Assembly: GCA_003049465.1 (NCBI GenBank)
Contig: PYSS01000027.1
Span: forward strand, 239,842 to 303,841
Reading direction: 5' to 3'
DNA from: Magnaporthiopsis rhizophila
Taxonomy: Eukaryota; Ascomycota; Sordariomycetes; Magnaporthales; Magnaporthaceae
Length of the DNA: 64,000 nucleotides
The translations under genes were made by a program, and so were the position numbers. Each line of letters begins with the position of its first letter. Position 1 is the first letter of the stretch. This document shows positions 24,001 through 32,856 of this stretch, in pieces. A model generated the notes under the pieces. That model had not been told where the DNA came from and ran no database searches. It saw only the letters and a list, made by a program, of their open reading frames with translations.

Positions 24001-24442
24001 CGAGCGTCAGCCCGAGACACCCTCGTCCGTTCCGGCCGTGTTGGCCACTGGCGAGCCGTCTCCCCCTCTCACCAAGACGCCGCAGTCGCAGTCGCAGCCG
24101 CGGTCGGGCGGCACGCTTGCCTCACCGTCACCCACCGCCGTCGGGCCGCGGCAATTTTCAGAGGTAAAGGAGGTGCGACATCGTTACCTCTTCGCCATCG
24201 AGGACCCATTTGAGCTGGAGCACAACGTGGCACGCACCGTGACGCACAACGGCATTGTAAACATTCGCGACGAGTTTCGGCGCGCCTGGAGGATCATAAA
24301 GAGCGCCGGCAAGGCCTCACCCACGGACACGTCACCGACGGAGGAGCTCCTCCAGAACGCCGTCGATGCAGACCACGACAGAGAGAGGAGCGCGCTGGCT
24401 GAACTTCTCGAAGAGATTCACGGCCGAGAGCTGGTCTTTTGA
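21032..24442 (+). CDS. Cid1/TUTase-type nucleotidyltransferase with large internal insertion, 1136 aa
   Basis: An intronless ORF from ATG 21032. Residues 1-250 are Gln/His/Pro/Ser-rich and disordered. A PAP/25A-type catalytic domain starts at about 262. FGS is at 317-319, followed by the DMD pair D330/D332. VPIIK lies at 374, and the third acidic residue D809 sits in VQCDINFSAHLALQNTLLL. The central helices (RPLVLFVKHWAKVRGI, SSYGYVLMVLHYL) and a PAP-associated segment (DSVGHLLRGFFEYY, from 933, ending near FDWGREVISL) complete the fold. In the family, members add non-templated U or A to RNA 3' ends; this one probably acts on mRNA or small RNA, but U versus A preference cannot be read. About 420 residues separate the VPIIK strand from the CDIN strand, where relatives have only a short link. 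That insertion contains two similar helical modules (see findings) and a 4 x 5-residue QKS repeat. Catalytic residues are intact. Confidence 0.88.
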   Translation: MEPLQEQTTGLENTLRGMILSNSGSGDGLGPSPHIVPSGPRSGIRPPQNAHPFDGRSVPPGLDGQPSSPNGGEGSGAPKSPRPARRRLNQAQRRQMSAQLSIPIDPRPQMSPPGQQNVGTPYHYQQHQSLSFSRNGHQHQFSNGRSFDQRQGSQPVGQPYALSSPYGGASPPNYTQMRSPYSPTYDRFTAAGDYGQWRAQRGGHNGEQHPRSYQMPAFGVDRPGQEHGYQARNRAGNSSFARQYQSKPDDVAGQAELLNGLCDTIIKGAEISYDEIAKNESFRAMIEHICRVAISKFEVENNGNVQFPPPSVQLRCFGSLSSGFATKASDMDLGLLSPLSYPQPDDPNSPIPRLIEKAFLEVGLGARLLTRTRVPIIKLCEKPPEKLRMALLEERARWERGEDGEHDALEDDEANEAGRDDVGVVVNSPTEPGPDGGRSSSGQKGSEQKSTDQKSSDQKPKAIEFGTEAYDRALAQLKQTGNSSLTAYHGIAKRLLRRLGGGDITNSSVRNMAKQELQIVTDVADAFVRGLADAELVRRLQATVSVSLRDDPTYPTTRTLAGMHTQVEGEMLAMAWDKRQLREKDALLEKEAESKLKFWAELQNRPTFGLDPLGFAKELRQAVDVLLKKIPSIQMQVLKQAQYESPSEYHNRASGLLVRLGGYDAPSLGNDALPIAICQYVLGIWDKDIREQVVAFVEKEGVDTLKAAARRHKSLQLALEFQRALKKGIYEDDRDVVAKYMAILRRPMRRSDPPHRHYDFVVPITQEDLPVMRKIKSLAHPSMTSPNQPRDPYRDRLEFPPSGAGVQCDINFSAHLALQNTLLLRCYSHTDPRVRPLVLFVKHWAKVRGINTAYRGTLSSYGYVLMVLHYLVNIAQPFVCPNLQQLAKPANPNLTPAEREATENCRGRDVRFWRDEDEIKRLAAENRLNQNQDSVGHLLRGFFEYYAQNNPTSQYAHRGFDWGREVISLRTPGGLRTKQEKGWTGAKTTIERQPETPSSVPAVLATGEPSPPLTKTPQSQSQPRSGGTLASPSPTAVGPRQFSEVKEVRHRYLFAIEDPFELEHNVARTVTHNGIVNIRDEFRRAWRIIKSAGKASPTDTSPTEELLQNAVDADHDRERSALAELLEEIHGRELVF
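22352..22408 (+). repeat. 15-bp coding minisatellite, about 3.8 copies
   Basis: Units start at 22352, 22367, 22382 and 22397. Each encodes a five-residue S-x-x-Q-K type repeat inside the acidic linker of the nucleotidyltransferase insertion. The 15-bp period keeps the reading frame. Confidence 0.85.
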
Positions 24443-25751
24443 TCAGCCAGTCCAGATTGCAACCGCCTGATCGAGAGGCGAGCAGGAGCTCAGGACATGG
24501 GCTGTTCTAACAGATATGACGTTGGTTTTTAGTGATTGCTAGTCCCAGGGTTGTCTCGACGCAGCCATAGCAACGGTAGTTTGCGTTGTATCATGCCCGT
24601 TGTATTTCTAGTTTCTCACAGCCTGAGCTGCTCGTCCAAGCCTACTTGCGATGCCATGATCAAGGCAAAGGAAACGCAATCATCCTCTTAGGACTGTAGA
24701 ATAACAACCGTATTCCTGTGACTGCTCCCGGGTTCTCCTGTCCTTAACGCATCGTCTCGCCGCTCCATTGTGTGAACGAAAGTTAGATGGAGCAACAAAG
24801 GAATGACGAAAAAGGAAAGACTATCGGTAGAAAGGAGATGAAGGAATGCTCTTCCCGGCATTGATCTTGGCTGCTCTCGTCTTTCTTCCTGGTGATGGTG
24901 GTATGTGGTGCCCACCAGGTGTTCGCTGCTCCAACAACCTGTGTGGTGCGAGAAGGGTCTCGGTGGATAGCAACCCGCACCTTGGGAGCGCCCTCGCCCG
25001 GGTTGATAGCTTATACCTTGACCTGCCTTGGCTCCACGAAATCGGCCTCAACTCTGCGCAGTTTCTGACGTGAGGTCACCTGGCTTGTCTTGCCAGGGCC
25101 CAACACAATCCACAAGGTCCGGTCAACCAACCGCTCCGGCAGCCGTCATCGCCGCTCGAATCCCATCACCTTTTGCAGTACCGCAGGCAGATGGCTTGGG
25201 CTTTTTTCCCTCGATATGTACAGTGAAAAGTCGCATGCAAGCTGGAGAGGAGGCACTGTCTCTGGGCGTGGGGATATCTGAACCGAGACTGACGGTCAAC
25301 TGAGGACGACTTGAGGTTGGCCTCAACACCCAACACCACCCAGTGCGTGCTTCTTATTGAGCTCTTGCTCAACACTGTCCGTTCCTATTCAGAGAGGAGC
25401 ACAATAGCAACGCACAATAGCATTCTACACAGCCCAGCCTCCCTGGTCCCCACCTCCTCAGTCACCCTGCTGGTATCTGTTCCTGAGTTTGCTCGACTCT
25501 GCTTCCTCATGCCCTACTTTTTTCTCGGCCTTGGTTTCTTGAGATCTTCACTTTCGCAGAACATCCTGCCGTACGCGAAAACTTTTCAACCCTGCGCTTT
25601 TCTCGAGATATCTTCGTTCTTGCGTCGTACCCGCGCAGAGTATCAAGACCTACTATCGACTGCTTCTCAGCTGGTCTGGGATCCTTTTTCTGCCATTTCT
25701 CACTGCTACCAACGTATCCGCGCCTTTTCAGCCATCTTTGGCGGCTTCAAC
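24443..25751. other. Intergenic plus long open 5' leader of the OTU-like gene
   Basis: No separate gene seen. From 25311 the frame of the downstream gene is already open, with ATGs at 25311 and 25509, but the encoded sequence is Ser/Phe/Leu-rich and typical of translated C/T-rich leader. Short upstream ORFs are therefore present ahead of the preferred start at 25752. Confidence 0.5.
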
Positions 25752-28700
25752 ATGCTCGAGCCAGAGAAGGTCGCCGAAATGACGCCCTCCTCAGCTGCTG
25801 CCGGCCAGCAGCTGAGCTCCGCCTCAGAGGTCGACCCTGGCTACCAAGACATTGCCGCTGCTCCTGACCCATTCGACAGCCAGCAAGCTGAAGTGCGCAG
25901 CAAGGCCTGGCCCATCCTGGATCTTCCTCCCGCCCCCCGCGAGCAGCCCGAGGCCCAGCAGCCGGTGGCGCATGCTCCCGGCCAGCTGTGGGAGGAGTCC
26001 CTTGCCGACCGGATCAAGTACACTCACCATCACTGTCGCCAGCAAGAGCTCGGCGAGGACGAGGGATCGCAGCAGCTGGAGGCCTCGGTCGACGTGTTTT
26101 GGAGCTCGCGTGGCTTCCGGTCCTACTACGAGCCCACCGATGTCGACAACGTGGCTATGGACATGGACATGCCGGAGCCCAAATCGTCGTCGAGCCACGA
26201 AGATCCTATTGCTTCCTATTATAGCCCCAGCCTGGGCGGCCGCCAGATCTATGTCGACGCGCTTGGTCACTACTACTATCACCGGGAGGTCACGACTGCG
26301 TATATTCCCGACGTCGCTGATCCTCAGACTGCGGCCGTGGAGGTTGCTTCTCAAGAGAATGCCACCCGAGGCCAGGTTGACCACCTCGACAACGCTCAAG
26401 CCAGCGCCGATGGAAAGGCCGCGGTAGAGAGCACCACTCAAGAGCAGCGTGCTGGACCTGATGTCCACACCACATATGTGGAGACTACCACTCCAAAGGA
26501 AGATGGCATTACAGCTCATCCTTCCGGCTCTTCTGTGCTCAGCCATGCCGTGGACGGCGTTGTTCAGGAGGACGGCATCAAACCCCAGAATGTTTCTGCG
26601 CGCGAGACGGACGACGACGAGGTCGTTGACGTCACTGCCAACATACACTCTGCTCCTCAGCAGCCAGCTGCCAACATTCACAGCGACGACACCGATCACA
26701 CACTTATTCCTTCCCCAACTCTCAAAGCGGTCACAGATATCGACATTGCTGAGGCCAAGGAGAATTTCACCCAGAATGTCTCAGCAGACAAGCATGAGAG
26801 TCCGGTTATCGGAGCTGCGGATGCAGCACAGCAGACCACGCCTCCTGTCAGGGACGTCATGAGCATCGGCACCATCACTGCGCCGACTCCCCAGGAGGCT
26901 CAAGGGCCGGGCCCAGTGCAGATTCCCGAGGCAGAGGCACTTCCAGCCACCACGACGGCGGCACAGACCATCCAGGACCAGAAGCCGGACGGTCAGATGA
27001 ACGAGGACGTCAGCGACATCCACATTGATCTGGAGCTGGACAACCTGGCGGAGTTTGAGCCTGGTTTCGAGTTCTTTCTCCAGGACGATCCTGCGGCCCT
27101 CGCCGAGTCCAGCACCTCTCAGCCTCGGACCTCCCTGTCGCTGTCTGAGCTGCTGAATGGCCCGCTCGATCTTATTACCTCTGGCGAGCCTGCTGGAAAC
27201 GTAGCCGACATCGACACCGACATGTTTAGCACCACAGTTCCCGTCGACCATGACATCTTCAGCGAGTCGATGACAGGCCCGGGTCAGCCAGTAGGCTATG
27301 ACGAGAAGACTCTTGACTCGGCCAACACGAGCTTCTCGGACAGCAAGACTGCCGTTGCTTCTGACCCTGTCGACGCCGACAGCTACATCCTACTGATCGA
27401 CCCTTCCGACAAAGTCGACGATGCCAACATGATCGCGAAGCCCAGCCTGCCTCCCACCCACCAGCCCGAGGCCAGGGACAAGGGCAAGCGCAAGGCCGTT
27501 GCTGAGGATCTTGAGGATCTCATCGAAATGCCGCCGCCGCCGGCCAAGAAGGCGCGTCGCAGCGAGAGCCCTCTGGAGCTCGTCGAGATCAGCCAGGAGT
27601 CGTGGAACATGTCCAAGTCCAAGAAGCGGGCTGCCGACTCGCAGCCCGTCGATTCGCCCTCGACATTCAAGAAGGCCAGGATGACGACGACGGTATCCAC
27701 GGGTGGCCGCGCCACGCCGCCCCCGTCCTCGCCCGCCATCCGCGACGACAGAGACATTGACGAGGTTGAGGACGAGCTCCCTACCATCGAGGCTATTATG
27801 AACAACGTGAGCTCCTCTCCCAAAGGCACATTTGCCGGTCTCAGCGTCGCCAAGACCCAGAAGCAGGAGCAGCAGCAGCAGCGCCCTGCCCCGTCTCGCC
27901 AGCCTTCCTCCATCATCGGCCCAGGTGACCGCCACGCTTCGGCCAGAGACAAGTCGTACAGCGACGAGGCGAAGCGAGAGCTCGCCATCAAGACGGCTCG
28001 CAAGGCCTTCCAGCTGGACCTCGAGGCTATCGAGCTGGACGAGCCGCTCTTCGACGGCCCGTTCGTTCGCGTTCGCGGCATCCCTGCGGACCCGGCCGTC
28101 TCGGAGCAGATGAAGCAGACTCAGCAGCAGAAGCCACACTTCCCGGCGGCCTCAGCGGCGACCCAGACACAGCGCCCCACGAGGCAGCAGCCGCAGCGAC
28201 AGCAGCATTACCGCGCCGGAGCCACGGCCGAGAACCCCATCTCGCTGGAGCGGTCCCCGTCTCCTCCCCCGCGCGCGGCGCACACCGCCACGACGGCCAC
28301 CATCGACCTGAACCTCCCGCCCAGGCCCAGCTCGGCCCCTGCATTCCCGATGCCAACCACGGGCGGCGGCTCCAAGAAACCGCCGACCTTTACGTCTGCG
28401 ATTGCCGCCAATTCCGGCATGTACTCTAGCTCATCCACTCATAATCAGAATAACAGCGTTTTCACAACAGAGCAGCAGCAGCCCGAGGCCGAGCAACCGT
28501 TTCGCCGCACCACGCGGGCCCAGGACCGGGCCACCAGGAAGCCGCGGCCGCCTCTGCTGGACGGCCCGGCGTTTTATGGCCTGACGGACGGACCGTACGC
28601 CGAGATGCTGATGCGGTACCAGAACACCGAGGAGTTCGTGGGCGTCGTGCCGGGCATGATGGCGACCAGCCCCGTCGGCGACCAACAGCCGGACCGGCTC

Positions 28701-29771
28701 CTGATCCACAAGTTCCGCCGCGACGCCGGCATCCCCGAGAGTGACGCGGGAGGTGGTGGTGGCAGCGCCAGCAGTGCCAGAAACTCCACCTTCGCAGGCT
28801 TACCCTTATCCGGAGGAGGAGGACCTCCCAAGCCCAAGCCGACGCTCAAGCAGCAGCGCGAACTCATCTACCCAAAGAACGCGAGCCTGCACCGCCTGTA
28901 CGGCCATGAGGACGACAATGGCGACGACTATGATGATGACGACGAGCAGAGCCCCGCCGTCGCAGATGTGCACAAGCAGCGCCGCCGCTGGGTCGAAGAC
29001 CGCCCCCCGCAGGCCGCGGTGCTGCAGGGCTTCCCGCTGGTCGAGGACGTCGAGTTCCTGCGGGCCCAGAACCGGGACGACGAGGGGAACTGCTACTGGA
29101 ACGCGGTTGCCATGCACGCGTACGGACGGCGCGACTGGGGTCCCCGGGTCAAGCTCGAGCACCTCCGGTTCGTCGAGGCCGTGCTGGCCAACGAGCGGCA
29201 CCCGCGGCACGCCGACTACGCGCGCGTCAACGAGCGCTTCGTCGTCACGAGCGCCGAGGGCGTGGCCGACCCCTTCGTGGCAAACATGTGGCAGCTGCTG
29301 CACCTGCCCGGAAGCTGGACGCCGTCGTGGATGACGCAGGTGACGGCCGACCTCTATGGCCTGTTTGTGGTGCTGTACACGCTGCAGGACGAGTTTGGCG
29401 GTATCGGTGCCGACGGTCGCCCCGTCGTGGCCGAGACCACCACGCGCGGCTCATACAACAGCCGCCACATTTTCTTGCTGTTCGTCGACGGCAACCACTA
29501 CCAGCCCATGATCCCCAACCGGCACGACGCTGCAGAGTTCCGCTGCCCGCGCCCGTCGCGCGCCCTGACCTCCGGATACAAGTTTGGCGACTCGAAGCGC
29601 TGGGGCGACGGCACCGCCCACGCCTGGCGTCTCGATGCCTCCTTCTGCGCCCTCGGCAAGCGCGTGCCGCCGCCTCTGCACGTCGACCACAACATGGGCT
29701 GGACGAAGCGCGAGGTTGATCGACTTCTTGATGCTGTCTTCTTGGGTGGCACTGGCGACTGGACTGCGTAG
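25752..29771 (+). CDS. Large protein with C-terminal OTU-like cysteine protease domain, 1339 aa
   Basis: I chose ATG 25752 (context TTCAACATGC) because the sequence upstream looks like leader; a start at 25311 would add 147 residues. Residues 1-1080 are mostly disordered, rich in Glu, Asp, Gln, Pro and Ser. They hold a basic NLS-like patch (PAKKARR, near 597) and repeated Q/E tracts. The C-terminal 250 residues are compact. C1114 lies in a NRDDEGNCYWNAVAMHAYG segment that matches the Asp-Gly-Asn-Cys active-site turn of OTU deubiquitinases. H1249 lies in FLLFVDGNHYQPMIPN, matching the His-box near the end of the fold. Between them sit helices (LRFVEAVLANERHP, VANMWQLLHLPGSW). OTU enzymes cleave ubiquitin or ubiquitin-like chains. 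The match is by motif only, so activity and linkage are unknown. Probably nuclear. No intron found. Confidence 0.7.
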   Translation: MLEPEKVAEMTPSSAAAGQQLSSASEVDPGYQDIAAAPDPFDSQQAEVRSKAWPILDLPPAPREQPEAQQPVAHAPGQLWEESLADRIKYTHHHCRQQELGEDEGSQQLEASVDVFWSSRGFRSYYEPTDVDNVAMDMDMPEPKSSSSHEDPIASYYSPSLGGRQIYVDALGHYYYHREVTTAYIPDVADPQTAAVEVASQENATRGQVDHLDNAQASADGKAAVESTTQEQRAGPDVHTTYVETTTPKEDGITAHPSGSSVLSHAVDGVVQEDGIKPQNVSARETDDDEVVDVTANIHSAPQQPAANIHSDDTDHTLIPSPTLKAVTDIDIAEAKENFTQNVSADKHESPVIGAADAAQQTTPPVRDVMSIGTITAPTPQEAQGPGPVQIPEAEALPATTTAAQTIQDQKPDGQMNEDVSDIHIDLELDNLAEFEPGFEFFLQDDPAALAESSTSQPRTSLSLSELLNGPLDLITSGEPAGNVADIDTDMFSTTVPVDHDIFSESMTGPGQPVGYDEKTLDSANTSFSDSKTAVASDPVDADSYILLIDPSDKVDDANMIAKPSLPPTHQPEARDKGKRKAVAEDLEDLIEMPPPPAKKARRSESPLELVEISQESWNMSKSKKRAADSQPVDSPSTFKKARMTTTVSTGGRATPPPSSPAIRDDRDIDEVEDELPTIEAIMNNVSSSPKGTFAGLSVAKTQKQEQQQQRPAPSRQPSSIIGPGDRHASARDKSYSDEAKRELAIKTARKAFQLDLEAIELDEPLFDGPFVRVRGIPADPAVSEQMKQTQQQKPHFPAASAATQTQRPTRQQPQRQQHYRAGATAENPISLERSPSPPPRAAHTATTATIDLNLPPRPSSAPAFPMPTTGGGSKKPPTFTSAIAANSGMYSSSSTHNQNNSVFTTEQQQPEAEQPFRRTTRAQDRATRKPRPPLLDGPAFYGLTDGPYAEMLMRYQNTEEFVGVVPGMMATSPVGDQQPDRLLIHKFRRDAGIPESDAGGGGGSASSARNSTFAGLPLSGGGGPPKPKPTLKQQRELIYPKNASLHRLYGHEDDNGDDYDDDDEQSPAVADVHKQRRRWVEDRPPQAAVLQGFPLVEDVEFLRAQNRDDEGNCYWNAVAMHAYGRRDWGPRVKLEHLRFVEAVLANERHPRHADYARVNERFVVTSAEGVADPFVANMWQLLHLPGSWTPSWMTQVTADLYGLFVVLYTLQDEFGGIGADGRPVVAETTTRGSYNSRHIFLLFVDGNHYQPMIPNRHDAAEFRCPRPSRALTSGYKFGDSKRWGDGTAHAWRLDASFCALGKRVPPPLHVDHNMGWTKREVDRLLDAVFLGGTGDWTA

Positions 29772-30786
29772 AGCAGAGGACGGGGAGTGTGTTTGAACTT
29801 ATTTTTTTTCGCTGTTGGGACATTTTTCCTGGGACATTTTTCGGTATTGTTGTAGGGGTTTCACTTCATGGCAGAGGATAGTCCGAGGCAGGGTGCCCGA
29901 CAGGAAAAAAAAAGCCAAAAAAAAGGGGGAAAAGCAACAACAAAAAAGAAAAAGAGGGTTAACGATATGGAAGGAAGAGGATCACGGTTTCAAAGTTTCA
30001 GAGTCGAGGTTACGGCTTCGAACACACAACATAGAATAGTTTAGCTCCGCAGAGACAGCTAGAGGGCGCCTTCTTCAGCCTTTCCGAGCCACATCCCTTT
30101 GTCAAACACGACATCGGCGGCTTTTTCAACGGATATGGCACTGACGGTCACGAAGCAGTCTCACATTCTCACAGATAGGTAGATTCCGGAGCACGAGAAG
30201 ACGCACGCGTGTCCATGACTGAATGAATGAATGACTTGTTCGAAAAGTTATCTTGCGCGCTGCCCATCAACCGTGAGGAAGAGGATGCACCGTCCGAGGA
30301 CGCGATCCGAACAGCACGCCTTCTGCTAATCGAGAGGTCCCAGGAAGGGGGCCTGTTGTTCTTCCAACGCTCCGTTAGGCACTTCTTCTGGGTTGAATGA
30401 AGCCCCTGCTGCCCAAAAGGCAGCATCGTCGGTGAGTCCCTTGCGGGTTTGTCACAGAGAAAGGATCCAAAGGATCTAATGGCGCACCCTCGGCCAACAC
30501 TAGGAATGTGTCTGGGAACCTAATGAAAAAACATGAAAGTGGTATCTGATGTTTGGTCAGGCAGTCTAGCTCATGGTGCTTTGATGAGAACCCAACTGTC
30601 CTCCCTGTTTGTAAACCACCCACATTACCCCTAGACGCCAAGCTTCGAAAGCAAGTAGAACGCATACCTTTGCCGAAAGTCGTACATCGTCACAAAAAAA
30701 GGCCAAGTCGCCGGAGAGCCGTCGATTCACTTACTGATGCGGTGGTTGGGTAGGGATGAAGAAAACTTGAGGTCAAAAAAAAAACC
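29772..30786. other. Convergent intergenic spacer
   Basis: This holds the 3' flanks of the OTU-like gene and PRS1. It contains A-rich runs at 29905-29955. Nothing else was recognised. Confidence 0.5.
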
Positions 30787-32493
30787 TTAGTCGATGATGT
30801 GCTGGAACAGAGGCGAGATGGACTCTCCGTGGTGGTTCCGCCTGATGGCTTCAGCCAGCAGCTGAGACAGGTCCAGAACCACCAGCTTGCTTGCGGCCCT
30901 CGCCTTCTCGGGGCGGATCGGGTAGCTGTCGGTGACGACTATGCGGTGGATGCAGTCGCACGCATCCAGCTGCTCGAGGCAGTCGGCACCAAAGACCCCG
31001 TGCGTTGCGATGCAGTACACGTTCTTGGCCCCGCCCCTCTTGACCACCGTTTCGGCGGCCGCGATCCAGCTGCCTGGCTTGTCCATCATGTCGTCGACGA
31101 TGAGGACGGTACGGTTCCGCACGTTGCCGACCAGGGTGATCATGTGCTCAATCTTTGGGTCCTTGAGCTTGTCCTCTTCCTCGTCCGAGCTCCCGGCGTC
31201 CCCTGAGCCGCCCAGCGCGTGGTTATCGGGCTGGAAAAACGAAGAGGCGTGCGACATCATCATGGGATCGTCCTCGGGCAGACTGGTATCTGCTGCCGAC
31301 GTCGCCGGCGACGGGAAGTCGTCTGGTACGATATGACCCTGCACCAGCCGCGCGTGCGTGACTTCATCTGAGGGATCGTCGTTGAACTGATCGGCCTCGC
31401 CGTCCGCAGCATTATTGCCAGCAGCCTCGCCACCTGGCGGCATTGCGGAGCCCACACTGGTGTCCACCGAAGGCTGCGGCGCTGTCCGCGACGACCGTCG
31501 GTCCGTATTTGCATTGGCTGTCCTCAGGGGTGACCTCTTAGGCGATCCGCTTGAATCAGCCACCACGCGGTGAGGCCTGGAGGAGTCGTGCTTGTTCTCG
31601 TTCTGCTCTTTTGTAGCCTCACGCTCCGGGGCCAGGCCTCTCAGGGTGCGGCCACGAGCCTCGAGCATCGCCGCCATCATTTCCGGGTCGTCTATATTGC
31701 TCAGGATCATGCTAGCCGTCATGCTGTGGCCTCGCTTCTTATCCGTAGTCACCATGCCGAAGTTCAACTTGAGAGCGTCGGCAAGGGACGTGACTCTCTT
31801 GGTGCCTCCGGCGTTCTTGGACACGACCACGGCTTCCTTCCAGTTGGGCACGTTGAGCCGGATCCAGCGTGCGATGAGCGGCTCGGCGTGGAGGTTGTCG
31901 ACTGGGCACTGGAAAAAGCCCTGCATCTGCGAGGCGTGCAAGTCGACCGTGATGACATGCTTGACCCCCGCCACGTGCAGCAGGTTGGCAAGCATCCTCG
32001 CCGTGATGGCGCCACGGTGCGACTTCTTCTTGGACTGCCGGTTGTACGGGAAGTAGGGCAGGACGGCTGGGAGCGACGAAAGGGGCCAACGGTTAGCTCG
32101 ACGGGTTGGGCTGTTTTCTGCTCGCGTCGGGTGGGCGTACCAGTGATCTTGCTCGCCGAGCCTCCCTTGCAAGCCGAGATCATGATCAGCAGCTCCATGA
32201 TGGTGTCGTTGATCTTGGGACTGCCGGACTGGACGACGAAGACGTCCTTGTCTCGGGTGCTCGTCAAGATGCGGACGCTGGTTTCGCCCTGTGGTGGTTG
32301 GGCAGCCCGTCCAGGTCAGCTCGACGGTCCTCAAGCGCAGCACAGCAGCCGTCAACCATTCTCGAATTCATTGGCCACCGACATTTGAGAATTGGGTGAG
32401 CTCGGCCGAGGCCGGAGCCATGCCCAGATTTTCACATATTCTCTTGCTCAGGTCTGGACACGACGTGCCCGAGAAGATGAGAGTGTTGCGCAT
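30787..32493 (-). CDS. PRS1: Ribose-phosphate pyrophosphokinase (PRPP synthetase), Prs1-type with insertion, 512 aa
   Basis: CDS is complement(join(30787..32066, 32141..32288, 32383..32493)). Start ATG 32493 gives MRNTLIFSGTSCPDL. The first intron (94 nt) has an unusual GTCGGT donor, but only this junction restores FSN-GETSVRI, the canonical N-terminal PRS block. The second (74 nt) is GTACGC...CCCAG. The enzyme makes PRPP from ribose-5-phosphate and ATP for purine, pyrimidine, His, Trp and NAD synthesis. Visible motifs are QSGSPKINDTIMELL, the flexible-loop region YFPYNRQSKKK, VDLHASQMQGFF and the PRPP loop VDDMMDKPGS (D411, D412). About 190 residues of Ser/Asp/Pro-rich sequence (about 200-391) interrupt the fold just before VGNVRNRTVLIVDD. 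Yeast Prs1 and Prs5 carry such non-homologous inserts and work as heteromers with insert-free subunits. So this is probably one subunit of a complex, cytosolic. Confidence 0.92.
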
Positions 32494-32856
32494 GGTGGAG
32501 GAGTGGAAAATCCCAGTCGAAATCTTCGGGAGGGGTTTGCGAGAGAGCTTTTTATGGATGCTCGGACCAGCCAACAGGGCCCGCCCTCTTTTCGAAGGGG
32601 AGAAAGAGGCCGCCAAGGATTTCCGCACGGAGAATTCGCAGGGCCCGTACATGTGACCCCGCCAAACAGGTTTGGCGTTTGCCATGACCGTGCGCAGGCC
32701 CTAGCACTTTCCACCGAAAATCGACAACCAGTCCCTGCAGAGAACACGCCCAGGCAGGCACGCCATTTTGCCAGGTGCTATCCCTGCGCGAATTCCCCAG
32801 AGAGGATAAAGTCGGCACGCGTGGTCACGCTTTCTTGCGCAAAAGCCGCACTCACG
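32494..32856. promoter_or_regulatory. Bidirectional promoter, PRS1 / asteroid nuclease
   Basis: Only 363 bp lie between the two divergent start codons, so the promoters must overlap. No clear TATA box was seen. Confidence 0.6.
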
